A stretch of DNA of 64,000 nt from Scleropages formosus (lineage: Eukaryota > Chordata > Actinopteri > Osteoglossiformes > Osteoglossidae). The DNA lies in assembly GCF_900964775.1 (NCBI RefSeq), contig NC_041807.1:11857193-11921192 (forward strand), read 5' to 3'. The notes beneath the pieces were generated by a model. The model was not told the origin of the DNA. It saw only the letters and a program-made list of their open reading frames with translations, and did not search any database. The position numbers and the translations under genes were made by a program. Shown one piece after another: positions 1-13,500 of this stretch (its first letter is position 1; every line of letters starts with the position of its first letter).

Positions 1-1129
1 GTGTCTACTAAATAAATGTATGTTTAATACATATTTTGCATTTTATTTACGTTTTAATCACTGTAGTTATGGCCTATGAGACGGTTAATGGATCACCACT
101 TCAAGACCTGCTTGGTCTCACTTGCAGAGCAGTTCCAAATCAAAAGTCTGTGGCTTCTTTTTCTCCCTTTCAATATTCAACAAGGGTCTCAAAGCCAGAA
201 TCCACGGGATTTCTCTCTGATGTTCTTCCGCTGCTCCATCTCCACTTGGTGGCGGAGTGAGGTGTTTACAAGCATTGGAGGTCATTCTTCTATCTGCACT
301 TTACCGTTTGCAGAGCTTCTGTACCATGTAAGGAAAGCAGTTTAAAATAGAACAAACGTTTTCCGTGGCTACGAACTCAGCGGTTTTAAAAAATACCCAC
401 ATTAAATTAGGCAGCATTTTATGAAAAATAATTAATAGATAATGAAAATGGTACGCGCGAATGCAACTGCAATGATGTCTCGGTAGAAAATCTGTCAGTT
501 ATTTGTATGTGCTCAAAAAAATATATTCTTCGGTATTAGTTTTGTGAAATGCATGCAGAAAAAATGACAAGGGGCGTGTGAATTACTGCTGAGTTGGTGT
601 TCGCCACTGCGCTCTGTACAGGCACCTGTCATGATTTTCCTTCGCCTGCTTATGCGGTATGTGTCCTCCGCTCCGACAGGGGGCAGCACGACTACCAAGT
701 CACCCCTCGCCAGCGCGAAAGTGTATGTGTCCTCCTGGGCAGCAGAGGTGAATGTTAAACCAAACGACATCCGAAGAAAGTGAAGAAGCAGCGGCACTGC
801 TCTTGTAACATAAATTGGAGACGCTGGAGGTTTGTTATCCCGTCTAAGAGACGTGTTTTCTTCTAGCTCTTGAAGAAATACTTTTATTAAGTAAGTTAAT
901 ATTAAGTATTACAACCGGTACACACAACACGATTAGGTGGGTGGTGTTTTATCCATGATTTTCCAGCAATTTGAATTTCTAATCGCGGAAGTATTCAACG
1001 TAAACATGTGTGCGCATGACATGCATGCAGAGCTGGGTGTGGACATCCGCGCGCGTGCTGAAGAACCAACGAAGTCTCGTTTCTCTCCAGTTATAGTGTG
1101 GAATAATTAAACCGGGCGCCTGCGCGAAA
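1..1129. other. NUDT5 upstream flank
   Basis: No gene is supported here. The first 20 bases look like the 3' tail of an L2-type SINE or LINE (the 'ctactaaataaatg' signature). The last 150 bases before the NUDT5 start are CpG-rich and probably hold its promoter and 5' UTR. In human CDC123 lies head to head with NUDT5; I searched the minus strand for its N-terminus and did not find it. The short open frames here show no recognisable protein. Confidence 0.5.
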
Positions 1130-1300
1130 ATGAACGACGTGGGTGCGAGTGCAGAGAGGGCGAGCGCACCTCGCGTAGTGGCGGAGGAGGTGAGAACGCA
1201 GCAGGAGCAGCACGCGCCGCTGATAAAGAGGAGCCACCGACTTTACATGTGTACACGATAGCCCTGCTTCTCGCCATTTCGCAGGTGATCGCGGAGGGGA
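980..1300 (+). promoter_or_regulatory. CpG-rich NUDT5 promoter / 5' end
   Basis: CpG dinucleotides cluster around the first coding exon of NUDT5, in contrast to the AT-rich flank. No TATA box is evident. This matches a housekeeping CpG-island promoter. The transcription start itself cannot be placed from sequence. Confidence 0.45.
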
Positions 1301-4300
1301 AGTGGGTCAGACTGGAGAAGACCACATATGTGGATGCAGCGGGAACCACGAGGTACTTACTTTTACAGCAAAAGAACAGGCCTGCTTGTGAGTGGTGTCA
1401 CACGTGAGCTGGTTTCCCTGTGGTTGTGGTGTGAGTGCTGTGTTGGCAGACATGATCATGTACAATTGGAAAGTGATGAGACACACATCCCAGGGACTGA
1501 GGGCTCCATTGTCATCCCTCCTGTTTCTGACTCAGTGGCTCCTGATCTCGCTCTGGGAATGCGAGCCCATCAGTGACATAGTAATGGCGGCACAGTAAGT
1601 GAAAGGGATGTTCTTCTTGGTTAGAATCTGGGAGACAGCAAAGAGGACGACCAGAAGGAGCACCACGACGGCTGATGGTGTGTACGGCCAGGCAAACTGC
1701 GACAGCGCTCAGACGAGAGCGTTTGCATCGAGCGAAAAGACGTGATGAAGTCTGTTCTCCTGTCCAGGTGTAGGAATAATTGCTGTCTTGAAAAGGACGC
1801 TCCACAAAGACTGTATGGTTTTGGTGAAGCAGTTTCGACCTCCACTGGGCTGCCACACTTTGGAATTTCCAGCAGGTATGGCATTGGCTCGGGGTGTGCC
1901 TCTATTCTTACTGCCATCTCTGTCTCAACTTGTTCAGCAGCCGAATACAAGGTCAGCCAGGAGGGAGCAATACATTTCACTTTGGTTAAAATGTGTCTAC
2001 TAAATGAATAAATGGAAATGTTGTGATGTCATAGTAAAAGGCGATTAAAACATTTGGGCCTTATTGGCGGTGTCGTCATGTGTCTGTGTTTTGTCCATTC
2101 CCTGTGCTCAGGACTCATCGACGACAACGAGACTGCAGAAGCGGCAGCGCTGAGAGAGCTGAAGGAGGAGACAGGCTACAAAGGGGAGGTAGTAGGCATA
2201 ACCCCAGGTAGTGCACCTTCCCATGCGTGTTGTAATAAGCAAGTTTTGCGTTCAGTCTGTCGAGTACTCTTCTTTGAGTGCTTCCAGTTAGTTAACCATA
2301 GACGTTAAATAGGCAGCTTTGCCTTGAAGATGAAGCCATTTGTTTTATTGACATTTGTTACACATTCTGACCTGTTGACCTTTACTGTTCAAACAGTTTG
2401 TATTCAGCAACCTAAGGAGCCTGCAGTGTCACTCACTATCACTCAGTAAAAGCACCCTCTGTATGTGTTTCATGAGTAGAATTAAAAGGGTTGAGTTTAG
2501 CATGGTGATGTTTGTGCACCAATATCCATTTCTCTAAACACACTTCTTTACTTTCTCTCCAGTGACATGTCTGGATCCGGGCCTCTCAAACTGTACCACT
2601 TACATTGTCACGGTGAACATCAATGGTGATGACCCTGACAACCTCCATCCCTCGCAGAAACTGGGTGAGAGAACTCAACATGGATGTGACATTTGTTAGC
2701 ACTAGTGGTAAGGGTTCAGGATGATGACTGAGACTTCAAAACAGTATTGCTGAAAGTACAAGTATAGTAAGATCAGTTTAACTCTATGCATAGGGAGTTG
2801 AAGGTTTGAAACCCAAAAGGGTCAGTATAACATGGTGTGGTGGTTGGGGCCTTATAACTGAAAGATTGTGCATTTGAATATTGCTTTTTCAGCTTGGTGC
2901 TTTACCTGTTCCAGAGAGCTGTTCTTTGACACAAAATTACAAAGCAGTTAACCAAGTGAAAAAATTTATGGATTGCTTCTGCTGGAGCTAGAATCCAGTC
3001 TAAAATATTCAGTTAATAGGAGTACTGATGATATTAACTGGTGGGCAGCTGATAGTATAGCGATTAGAGCTGCTGCCCTTGGATCCAAAGGTTTGCCGGT
3101 TCAAATCTCTCCGACTCCTGTAGTATGCTTGAGCAAGGTACTTACCTTAAATTTCTCCAGTAACAATTTTCCAGCTGTATAAAATGAAAAAATAATTTTA
3201 AGTAGTATAATACAGTAGGTCACTTTGGAGAAAAGCATTAGCTAAATGAATAAATGTAAATATATTTACTTCCAGGCATTTTAAATAATTACGTTTTTCA
3301 TCTGTCAGTATAAATGCTTAAATATTTAAATTTTTGCGTAGTGCTCTTCCTAACGTATTGCCTAAGATCTTAAAATTAAGCTCAGATTAACATGTATAAA
3401 GTGGAACAAGAAAGAACAAGCAGCAGAATGGGAATAATGTACAGTTGATCACAACCGGGGGAGAATGCAGCAGGTGAGGAAGCAAAACTGCGAAAGCTAG
3501 TAAAGGAGGAAAGAAACTTGTGTTGGTATTGTCCAAGGCCAGCTGGCTATCCTCCCCTCCTGGGAATGCCATCATTAGTTTTGGAACATTTTGTGAGCTG
3601 TTTCTGGAGTGCTGACTGACATGTTTTCCTGGAAGTGGTCAGCAGGTGATCTTCAAAGATCTGGCAGTATAAACAAGGACTCCCTGACTTTAATAAGCAA
3701 AAGTTTACCCTAGAAGGTATTAACACTGATTGTTATTCTATAATTTAGGGGGACTGGAGGTTTTATCTATTCTAAAATTAAAAACCCTTATGTTCTGTAA
3801 TGAAAGGAATGTCTTCTGGCTGGAACATGCTAATGAGTTTTGATGAAGTACCTTTTCAAAGTGTAAAAGTGAACCTGCAAATGTTTTCGAATGTGACTGC
3901 TTCATTTGCAATCCAGCAGCATCATTGTACATTTAGCGTTTTTGTCAAATCCTCATAGAGAAAATATTTTAAACCAAAATTGTCTGTGCCAGTGAAAAAT
4001 TAAATATCCTGTTTTCTTAAATGTTCAGAAGTGAAAGATATTTCTGGACACATTTGTCTTCCTACTGCCCATTGCCTTTTGTACCCATGAAGAAACTAAT
4101 GCCACATACTAGATTTAAAAAACAAAAAAAACCTACAGGTTTCCTTTGTCACATAAAGAAAACATGAACACAGAAGGACACTTAAAATTAGAGATAGTTA
4201 AGGATGGAAAACAATAAGCGTAAGGCTTTTTCAACAGTTAAACATTGTTGGCCAAAGTAATGAGAGTTTAAAAAAAAAAAAAAAGTTGTGGTGGTTGAAG

Positions 4301-6266
4301 TCCTATTGGAAATCATCAAAGAAAGGCTATAATTCTAGAAAATAATTTAGATGTTATAAAGAGTTTTGAAATAAATGAAAGAGCAAAGTATTAAAAAGCA
4401 TGTGTATTTAATTTTAATGTGCTTTATTTACAGAGGAACTTTAGTTACTTTGTTCAAAATGATTTTTAATTGAACCATTAGCAATTTTAACACCTTAAAT
4501 ATTAAGATTTAACTAACAGAAAAATATATTCTAGTATTTTCAATGAATTAAATCTTTTGTGGCAATGAAATTAATATTAGATTAGAATAATGAAATAAAG
4601 ACAAAACAAATGAGACTTTGGTCTGTGGAGATATAATAACTCAGTAGTACTGACATCCTGTTAGTGCAGGGTACACTGTATACAGAACAGTGGTCCATTA
4701 CAGGACAGTCACGTACATTCTTTCACTCGCAAAAAGAATGTATTAAACTTTTTTTCCCCTCATAGTTCACTTCCCAGGCTGTGAATAAACTAGGGTGCCA
4801 AACAAGATTGAAACTGTGCTAAACTTGCAGTGGTCTCACCAGTGTAACATTGAGTTAACTGTAGCCACACAACAAGAAGTCACCTGATAGTTTTATTGTG
4901 TTATTAATAGTTCACTATAAAAGTCACTGAATGACAGGACACCGTGACCAGTGAAGACCACACAAGGTATCACGGCTCACAGTAATATTCACTTCATTTG
5001 TTTTAATGTGACTTTGAGCGTTCTGAGAGCTTTTATTAGGTTGTGATTACTGAATTGCCATAACACGGTGTTTTATATGTACCCAATCAATACGCTATCC
5101 TTGAGGATTCTTCGCATCACCAGGAGCTGACAATTTTGTCAGAACTGAAAAAATTATGGATGCGCTGCCAGAGAAAAAGATTTAGCCACTGAACCTTGGT
5201 AGGAATTAAAGTTAATGTTTTTGAGTGGCCCTCTCAAAGTCCCAATCTCAGCCCCATTAACAATTTTTGCCATGCTTTGAAAATTGTGGTCAAAAGTGCC
5301 ATCCAAGGAACTTGCAATACTGGGAGTTGCTTGGAGCACATCTGTCAAGAGAAATGGACTAATGTTCTTAGCTTTCACTATCACACTGTTCAGTTAATAC
5401 TGGAATGAAAGGTGACTTCCAAATATTAAGGTCTGAATGTGTATGCAAGCAGCATATTTCAGTTCTGGTCTTTGTTTACTATATCTGCTGATGTGTTTCG
5501 GATTTGGTTTTTCTGGTTTAACCTGTGATTTTGCGGTAAAAACTGCGCCAAGGTACGGCTGCATCATGTGAAATCAGCAGCTTTAGAAAATATTTGCAGG
5601 ATCTGAACACTTATGCAACACATGTAAATAGTGGCTTCGAAGCCTTTAAATATGGCCCTAAATAAAATGTTAAGTAATGCATGAATTCTTGTTAAATAAT
5701 TTCTATTTTTTTCTTTTTCAGGTGAAGGAGGTATGTTTTCATATTTATATTATGTATATTGCATGTTTTATTGGTTAACAATCTTCTACTAGTGAATTGT
5801 GATTGTTTTGCATTACAGAATTTGTTGAGGTTATTCTTCTGCCTCTCGATGAGTTTCAAAAGAAAATTGACGGTAAGGGTTTCATGTCTTCCAGAAAGTT
5901 GTCAGGTGACTTTTGCTCTTTTGGTTAGGGTAAACCAAAAAGTCCAGTTTTAACATATTTAAATTTTGGATTATTTGTTCTTGCTACTGAAATCGAGCAC
6001 TCAAAAAAAAAAGAAAAAAGGCAGATGAGTGGTCACATTGCTCTATTCTCCCACTAGGTACAACTGTATGTGTGTAATTGTACATGGGATTTGTTAATGT
6101 CTCACTGATATTTTATTGCCTTCATCTTTGTCCCATTCTATCTCTACTAACTAAAGAGTTGCTCCAGAGAGAAGATGTAGTCATGGACTCCAAGGTCTAC
6201 ATTTATGCTATGGGCATCACACAGGCCTTTGCAAAGCCTAAAGAGCTTCCAGTGCTCAAACAGTGA
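1130..6266 (+). CDS. nudt5: NUDT5, ADP-sugar pyrophosphatase
   Basis: Nine coding exons: 1130-1189, 1285-1352, 1625-1677, 1768-1875, 2112-2207, 2563-2664, 5722-5730, 5819-5872 and 6157-6266. They join in phase to 660 nt, 219 residues plus TGA, the same length I recall for the human protein. NUDT5 is a Nudix hydrolase that cleaves ADP-ribose and other ADP-sugars to AMP plus sugar phosphate; it also acts on 8-oxo-dGDP and in nuclear ATP supply (family knowledge). The Nudix box is intact: G97, E103, R111-E112-L113, E115-E116, G118. Strongly conserved stretches include LVKQFRPP in exon 4 and LDPGLSNCT in exon 6. Exon 7 is only 9 bases and encodes the residues before EFVEV. The start was chosen because it opens the exon that joins in phase to VIAEGKW. 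AATAAA candidates lie at 6505 and 6673. The gene converges on DHTKD1. Confidence 0.95.
1968..2018 (+). repeat. L2-type repeat tail
   Basis: An isolated 3' tail (cactttggttaaa then ctactaaatgaataaatg) of the kind carried by L2 LINEs and their SINE parasites, in NUDT5 intron 4. The start of the window carries the same motif. Confidence 0.5.
3041..3261 (+). repeat. SINE family A copy (tRNA head, L2 tail)
   Basis: In NUDT5 intron 6. The copy has a tRNA-like head (gattagagctgctgcc, then the B-box-like ggttcaaatc), a middle block containing gagcaaggtacttacc, and the tail tttggagaaaagcatta gctaaatgaataaatg. Eight other copies of this architecture occur in the window. The tail is typical of V-SINE-type fish elements. 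The rest of this roughly 3 kb intron shows only the Tc1 scrap near 5150. Confidence 0.75.
5150..5405 (+). mobile_element. Decayed Tc1-like transposase fragment
   Basis: Frame fragments read like the C-terminal Tc1 transposase block: [19 protein letters not shown] followed by a helix ending HICQEKW. This corresponds to the family's WPSQSPDLNPIE signature, with the usual DLNPIE altered to NLSPIN, so the catalytic glutamate is lost. No ends are recognised. It lies in NUDT5 intron 6. Confidence 0.65.
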
Positions 6267-7597
6267 GACTTCATACTCTCTTGACTGGTCTTCTTTCAAC
6301 ATTCCTAGGACTCATGAGTGCCTTGAGCTTGGGCCAAGACCACAGTCTCTAGAACTGTAGACATAATTTTTGTTGTCTGTAACCATAATAGAGATCCATC
6401 TTGTGCAAAACACCTGTTAAATGGTGTGGCTTCTGCTGACAGAGTAGCGAAACATCATTTAACTTGTTAAAGTAAACTGACGTATGGTCAGTGTTGTACA
6501 AGTTAATAAACATTTCCTTACTGTTAATGTGTTTGTATACATAAATGTAAATCAGCAAATGCCAGCTAAGTAGATTAAGATCTTTGCCCATATGTTCAAT
6601 ATGCTTAGCTCATGAGATCACCTGGAAGAGAAATAGATTAATTTTATATTTCAAGTGTCCAACAATCAGGGAAATAAAATCCTGAGCAGTATTTTACTTC
6701 AAATTATTGAGTCACAGAAGTTGTGCAGTTGTACATCTTGTGGTTCATGAAAAATCTGTAGCAAAGACATAGGTCCAGACCAATTGTTCCAGCACTGGAT
6801 GACTTAGAAGGGCATAACAGCCTCAATGAGGCATCTGCATTTATTCCCATACCCATGCTGTTCAGTGTCTGGATTGGTTATACTGTTCTGTGCATGAACG
6901 ATAAAGCTGCATGTTTGAAACTAGGCTGGAATATTGAAGTTGAAGACAAAATAGAAAAATTAAGGTTTAGAGTAATTCCCATTCCAAACTAAAATACAAA
7001 ACACCACACCACCTTGGGTTTCCCCTGAGGAACTTGACTACAAGTGTTGAATGGCAGAACTTTTTGTCTTCAAAATCTAAAAAAATTCAAAGCTCACAAT
7101 GCCTTTAAATGTTGTAGTGCACTTTGAATCATGTTTCAGTTTCTAATGCTTTCTCAAAGGTTCTTCACTTAAAAGGACAACAACTTGGAGCCCTTTTGAC
7201 AGCAACACTTTTGATTGACAAAAATGGTTTTTGTCATGGGTTAAGCCTGGTCTCTGACAAGAAATGAGTTTTCCATTCTACAGAAATATACTTTTCAAAT
7301 TTATTCTATTCCAAACCAAACTCTTAGCAGCAAAATTAGGTAACATGCTATATCTTAGGAGAAGATGGACTGCTATTCAAGAACCTGAAATTAGGTGAAT
7401 TGCCTGTACCTTTAAGTGACCATCATTGTATGGTGTAATCCCCTCATTTTTAATTACCTACTTAAGCTATTCACATAAACTTTACCTCCTCAGTATCCAG
7501 TATCTCTAAGCACCATTTTCTTTTCCAGAGGAACACCAATCTTTATGGTTCTTTGGATACTGGAGAGGTGGTTCCTGGGCACCATGTCATTATTTCC
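6267..7597. other. NUDT5-DHTKD1 convergent 3' region
   Basis: The 3' UTRs of two converging genes meet here. AATAAA on the plus strand at 6505-6510 and 6673-6678 could end NUDT5. AATAAA on the minus strand at 7300-7305 lies about 295 bases past the DHTKD1 stop. No SEC61A2 exon was recognised, although that gene sits between these two in human. Confidence 0.5.
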
Positions 7598-10500
7598 TCA
7601 GGAAAAGGTCGATGTTAAAAGGACTTCCTGCTGCTGGTGGTGCAAAGTTCCAATGCCCACAGCTGGGGCAGGAAGGGGTGGCCTGCTGACCAAGCGGAGC
7701 TATACATGAGCAGAAGAAATAAAGTGTTACTGAAAGTAGAACAACATTCCTTGAACTGTACAGGTAGATGTAACTGTAAGAGGACTTACCTTACAGGCCA
7801 GCTGCTTCTCAAATCTGGGCGCCACAAATGACCAAGGACCCATATTTTGAGGTTCCTCTTGGCTCCATATGAATTCTGTAGAACAGATATCAGCTCAAAC
7901 AGGTATAGCAAAGGCAGTTACGTTCTCCACTCAGTGTCAGTTGGTGTTGGATAACCTTGTTCATTAATAAGTAGTGTATTCAGAAAGTATTTGGACCCCT
8001 TTGTTTTAAGTTGCAGCCTTGTGCTAAAATCAGTCAATATTTAACCAGACAAAGCTGGAGAGGATATGCAGAGAAGAATGGCAGAAAAATCACCAAATCC
8101 AGGTGTGCAATGCTTATGTCATACTCAAGAAGTCCCAAAGCTGTAATTGCTGCCAAGTGTTAATGAAATAGTAAGGGTCTGAATACTTATGTCAATGTGA
8201 TATTTCAGTTTAGTAAATTTGCATAAATTTCTACAATATTGTTTTTGCTTTGTAATTATTGAGTGTAGATTGATGAGGGAAAAAGTTAATTGAAAAGATT
8301 TTAGCATAAGGCTGCAACATAAAATGGGGGGGGGGAGTGAAGGGTTCTGAATACTTTATGAATGCACTGTAAATTAAAAAAGTAATGTAATTTGTTCACT
8401 CACGTGCCCTTTACCTAGTATTAGATTTTGGCCGAAGACTGGAAAACATTCAGTGTCAAAATTTAATAATGGAGGAAATGTTGAAGGGGGTAAATACTTT
8501 TACAGGGCACTGTAGGTGAAAGAGGTTCCAATGATGTTGTAAAGTGACAATGAACTGGTTCTGATGGTGTGGTAAAGCAACAATGAACCCGACTCAGCAA
8601 GGTCAGGGCTGGGGCTGACCTTTGGCTTTGCTGTACTTGCTAAGCTCATGTTGCAAAGCCTCTAGGGGGAATGGGCACAGCTCCTCCAACCGGATCAGCG
8701 CAGCATTTTTGGTTGCACCAGCCACCTCCCTCTGCTTCAGCAGGGCATAGTAGTGTTTCCCTGAGCACAGCACTATGCGCTGGACACTGGGAATCAAAGA
8801 CATCGATAACAACCACATCCACAGCATTGAAATCCCTAAAAGCAATTGAGTCATGACAGCTAGTCCTCACCTGTCAGGGTTCACAGTGGGATCACCAAAC
8901 ACAGGTTTGAAGGTTGTCCCAGGACCCATATCTGCCAGGCTAGACATAGCTCCCTGAGGGACGGTCGATGTTTCCAGTTAGACACGTACTTCACCACAAC
9001 TTCAAATACACACTGATGTCACTTTAACACAGCTACACCATCCCTATTTCTGCCAGTCACTTCTGTGGCTAGAGATCACTGCAGACTTACCGGAAAGCGT
9101 AGCAGCATCTTGGGTGAGGCCACAATAAGAGGCTTACGGAAGTTGCGAATCATCTGTCGCCGCAGCAAGTGGAAGTATTGTGCTGGGGTTGTGGGGTGCA
9201 CGACTGACATATTGACACTGTCACCATCCACGCCCTCTTCTTTACTGTCACAGAGCTGGGAGATACAGAGATGCACACCACAGAGGGTGAGGTTGGGGGG
9301 GGGACCAGGAATCAGGACTTCAGATGAATCCATCACTATTTAAGTATGTGGAAGTAAAGCGGATTCAAGGAGAATCAAGGATGCTGAGGAGCACTGTGTC
9401 CCTCACCTGCAGAAATCGCTCGATGCGGCAGGAAGAGTGCTCTGGTCCTGCCCCATCGTAGCCATGTGGCAACAAGATGACCATCCCACTCTGCAGCAGC
9501 CACTTAGCCTCACCTGGAAAATCCAAAAAGCGTTGATACTTTGTCAGGTGTTACTGTTTTCCCACAGGTCTCAATGGTGTAGCAGCAGCTACTTTAGCTG
9601 GCCTGAAAACACCCACCTTACTACAGTGGTTATGAATTAGTTTGCAAAAAAAAAAAAAACTTGAGAAATCAGATGTATCATTTATTATATACAAGCAAAC
9701 AAATTCTCCTCTTATACAATCAACATCAAGTGAAGGTACTAAAATTCAGACTACACTTTCGTAAGTTTTCCGTAATGCACAAAAATGCCCCTACTGCACA
9801 TTGAACCAAAGAGTACAGACAAAAGTGCGGTTAACCTGATGAAATGAATGTGTCGAAGATGATCTGAGCTCCATTGAAGAAGTCTCCAAACTGAGCCTCC
9901 CAGATGGGCAGTAGCTTAGGCTGGGCAATACTCATGCCGTACTCGAACCCAAGCACGGCTTCTTCCGACAGGGCGCTGTTACACACCTGAATGAGGACAC
10001 GGCCCAAGGGAAAGAAAAAAAAAAAAAAAAAACAGCTTTGCCACAGGTATGTCATTTCCCCAAACTATCTTGACTTCCATGAAAGGAGACTAAAAGTTCA
10101 TAGCTTGCAAGCTGAGGACAAACATGAGTTTACCTCCAAGAAAGCCTTCTGATCAGGGTAAATGTGGTTCAGAGGGATATACATGTCGCTGGATTCCTGA
10201 CACACCACCATGGCGTGCCGCTGACTGAAGGTACCACGTCCCACATCTTGTCCACTGATGCGGATGTTAAACCCTGCAGAGCAACAGTGAACCCATGTAA
10301 CTCACCACCTATACCATTTCACTCCAAACCATGAGGGCACCGATGACCAACACTAATGACAGTTCTCTAACCTTGGCAGAGCAAGGATCCAAAAGCCATA
10401 GCTTCAGTGGTTGACCAGTCCAGCTTGGTCCCGTCTTCCAGCTTCTGCAGTCGAGCCTGCACAAAAGTATAATTAGTGTTCGGCTAGACGCATTTCACGG

Positions 10501-13500
10501 TCAGGCCACGCTGTTCTTGGCACAGCAGACCACTTTCCTTTATGGATGTTGCTGCTCCATGTGGTTCTCTTTCTCCCTTACCTTGTTAACCTAGTGGTGG
10601 GAGGGGCCTACTGTACATACCTGCACATGTGTTTTCATCAGGTGGTTGTGCAGCTGAATATCTCTGGGGATGTCCACAGACTTGGCGCCCACAAACTGCA
10701 GCAGTGCCGCAGGAACACCAGTGTCCCAGGTGGTGATGCGAGGCTGCGGCTCCACTAGGTCACCCCAGCGGCCCTGCAGGTTGGTTGGGGGTGGGCTGTA
10801 GAGGGTCATGTTGGCCAGTCGCTCATTCAACATACTGTAGTGAGAGGTCTTGATCTCTGAGCACTCTGCTTCAGTCATTAGCCCCTCAGCGATCAGCAGG
10901 TCAGCATATGAGTCAGGGATACTCTTCCTGGAGCTGAAAGTAAATCATAACTGAAAACTAACAGGTTTAACAACAAAATTCTTGGGCTTAGAAATTGTTT
11001 CACTTAGAAACAAACAATCCTGTACTTACTTTTGGTGTGGAACTCACCGAATAATCTTGTACATGGCTGGATTAGTGAAGAAGGGTTCGTCCAGTTCATT
11101 GTGGCCCCACTGTCGGTAGCAAAGCAGGTCCACAATCACATCCTTCCGGAAACGGCGCTGGTACTCCACTGCAAGCCGCGTTGCCCGGAGAACGTCTTCT
11201 GCATAGTCGCCATTCACGTGGATCACTGCGCAGCCTACCATCTTACCTATTGCAAAGGAGAGTGACAACCATCTGATTTGATTTCCAACAAAATGATCGC
11301 TGTGAACTTCCCTTCTTAGTCGGAAATTTATGGCATAGGCCCCCAACAGTTACAGAAATTATTCAAACAAACTTTACACACCAATGTCACTGGCATACAG
11401 AGATGATCTCCCTCTCTCCGATGGAGTGGTATAACCCACTTGGTTATTTAAAATAAGATGGATGCTACCTCCAACTCTGAAGTGCGGGAGGTTGGAAAGG
11501 GTGAATGTTTCCTGAACAATTCCTTGGCCTGAGAAAGAGGCATCACCATGAACCTGCAATTGCAACAGCTAAATGTCACCCAAAATAAAAGCACATATTC
11601 ACTTCTTTATTGAGCGTAAGGACAAGCAGAATTTTCCAACTCCCAATACAAAAAGCACTTCTGAACTACTGTGTACTGCTGGGCCTTGACCCGTTCTCTG
11701 CTTCTACTGAATCACAAATGGAAAATGGAGATTTTGTGCTGTGTAAAATTAAAATTATTTCAAGGTGGTATTGTTTTTACATTAGAAAATATCTTTAAGA
11801 AAAATGCTAAACTAAAATATGTTTGTATCAGTATTTAAACCCCACATATTAATACTTGCTGTAATAATAGTCGTAAGAGTCAAATAAGACAGTTGGACAA
11901 GGGTTTAAATACATTTGCATGGCATTGTGTTCAGTCACACTTATGCCCTGTATATGTGCTCAAATTTGTACCCTGTTAGGTGCCAAGTTGCAATGAAACA
12001 TAAGGCCCAGCCCCTGGCACCTGCACACAGATGATCCTATCCCCTGGTTGTGCACTACTCTCTGAGGAGTAGTCTCCATCCTGTTTGAGCTGCTGCCGGC
12101 CACGGGTCTTTCCCTGGGTAACTGGGTTGATGGCCTCCAGATGTGATGGATTGGGCAACATGCTCACCCGCAGGGGGTGTCCCGCCCCAAAGTCCAAGTC
12201 TACAGAGGTGGTCAGGTGAGAGAGCACATCCCCAATTGATGGAGAGTTCTCTGGAAACTCACTCAGACCACGCATCTTCCTGAACATGAGCTGGAGAAAA
12301 ATCAGAGAAACCCCTCGATAAGTATGAGAACGATCTTAGTGGGCACAAGTCTTGTCCAGACTCCATTCCTTTGTTTATTTGCATCTGTTCCCTCCTTGCA
12401 CATCCTCTTTGTGTCATTGTTAATTTCTGTTTGCACTTCTCATTTATGCATCTTAGTTCATGTCATTTATTCATGCTTGCTCTTTTGCTCACAATCCTTT
12501 TTCTATATCCTTATGCATTTGCTGACTGCATACATGTAGAAATTAGAAAAGGTATTATTTTCTGTATTTAAAGTGATTTGTTTCTCAGTGTAATCCAGTT
12601 GCACTGAGCTGTCTGATTCCAGGAGGAAACTGAAAGTGTGTTGAGATGCCTAACCTCAGGAGGAAACTGAAGGAGACCAGTCAGAAGATTCAGTCTTCCA
12701 CGGTGAGGCATGCCCATGACGATGTCTGTCACGCCGCTGTAGGCTGACAGGCGGAACAGCTCATAGAAAAATCCCATCATGCTCTCTGCTCCCTCACCGC
12801 CATATCTTTTTACTGTTGCAAATTTTGTGGCCAGAAAGTGGTCAAATTCCTAAAATATTAGAAAATAACATCCAGACACAAATTCCTATCAAAAATATTC
12901 AACATACATCTGTAAAATGGTAATTACTTCTTATATAACTAAAGAAAATTAAAGAGTAAAGAATTTATTGAAAGAAGAATGCAGTCAGGGGCTACAGGAG
13001 CTACTGTATTTTTGGTACCTGAGATTCTAGCATAAGCTTTGCCAGCTGCCTCCTTTCTTCAGGAGAGAAGGTTTCCTTTTTCTGTTCCTCAAAGCGGTTG
13101 GCAAACCACTCATTCTCTGCCACGCTCTGGAGCTGGCTGGTCTCCACAGAGACCCTCCCACAGTAGATATGGTCCAAGTAAGCAAGCACTTCTTCAAGAG
13201 ATGCTTCAGCTTTACCAAAGTTACGAAGACCTTTGGAAAACATTCCCAACATCATTGAGAAGAATGCAGAACCTCTGCAGAACAGTGCTGCTATTTAGTA
13301 GACACTGTGTTTGAGCAGTTGCTGTCATTGATGGACAAGGTACCGATCTGCCAGCGGGGTACTTCACAGCAACAAAGTATCTACTGATGAGCAGGCCGCG
13401 TCTCTTGGACATGTCTGTTGAACTCACTTTTCCCCTGATCTTGTCAGCACAGTTTATGTTTAATAATTCTTAATAGCATTTAGTTTGGCAATGGGAAGAC

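Noticed and set aside
513-797. Minus-strand frame upstream of NUDT5 considered as the start of CDC123
   Set aside because: The peptide does not resemble the CDC123 N-terminus as I know it.
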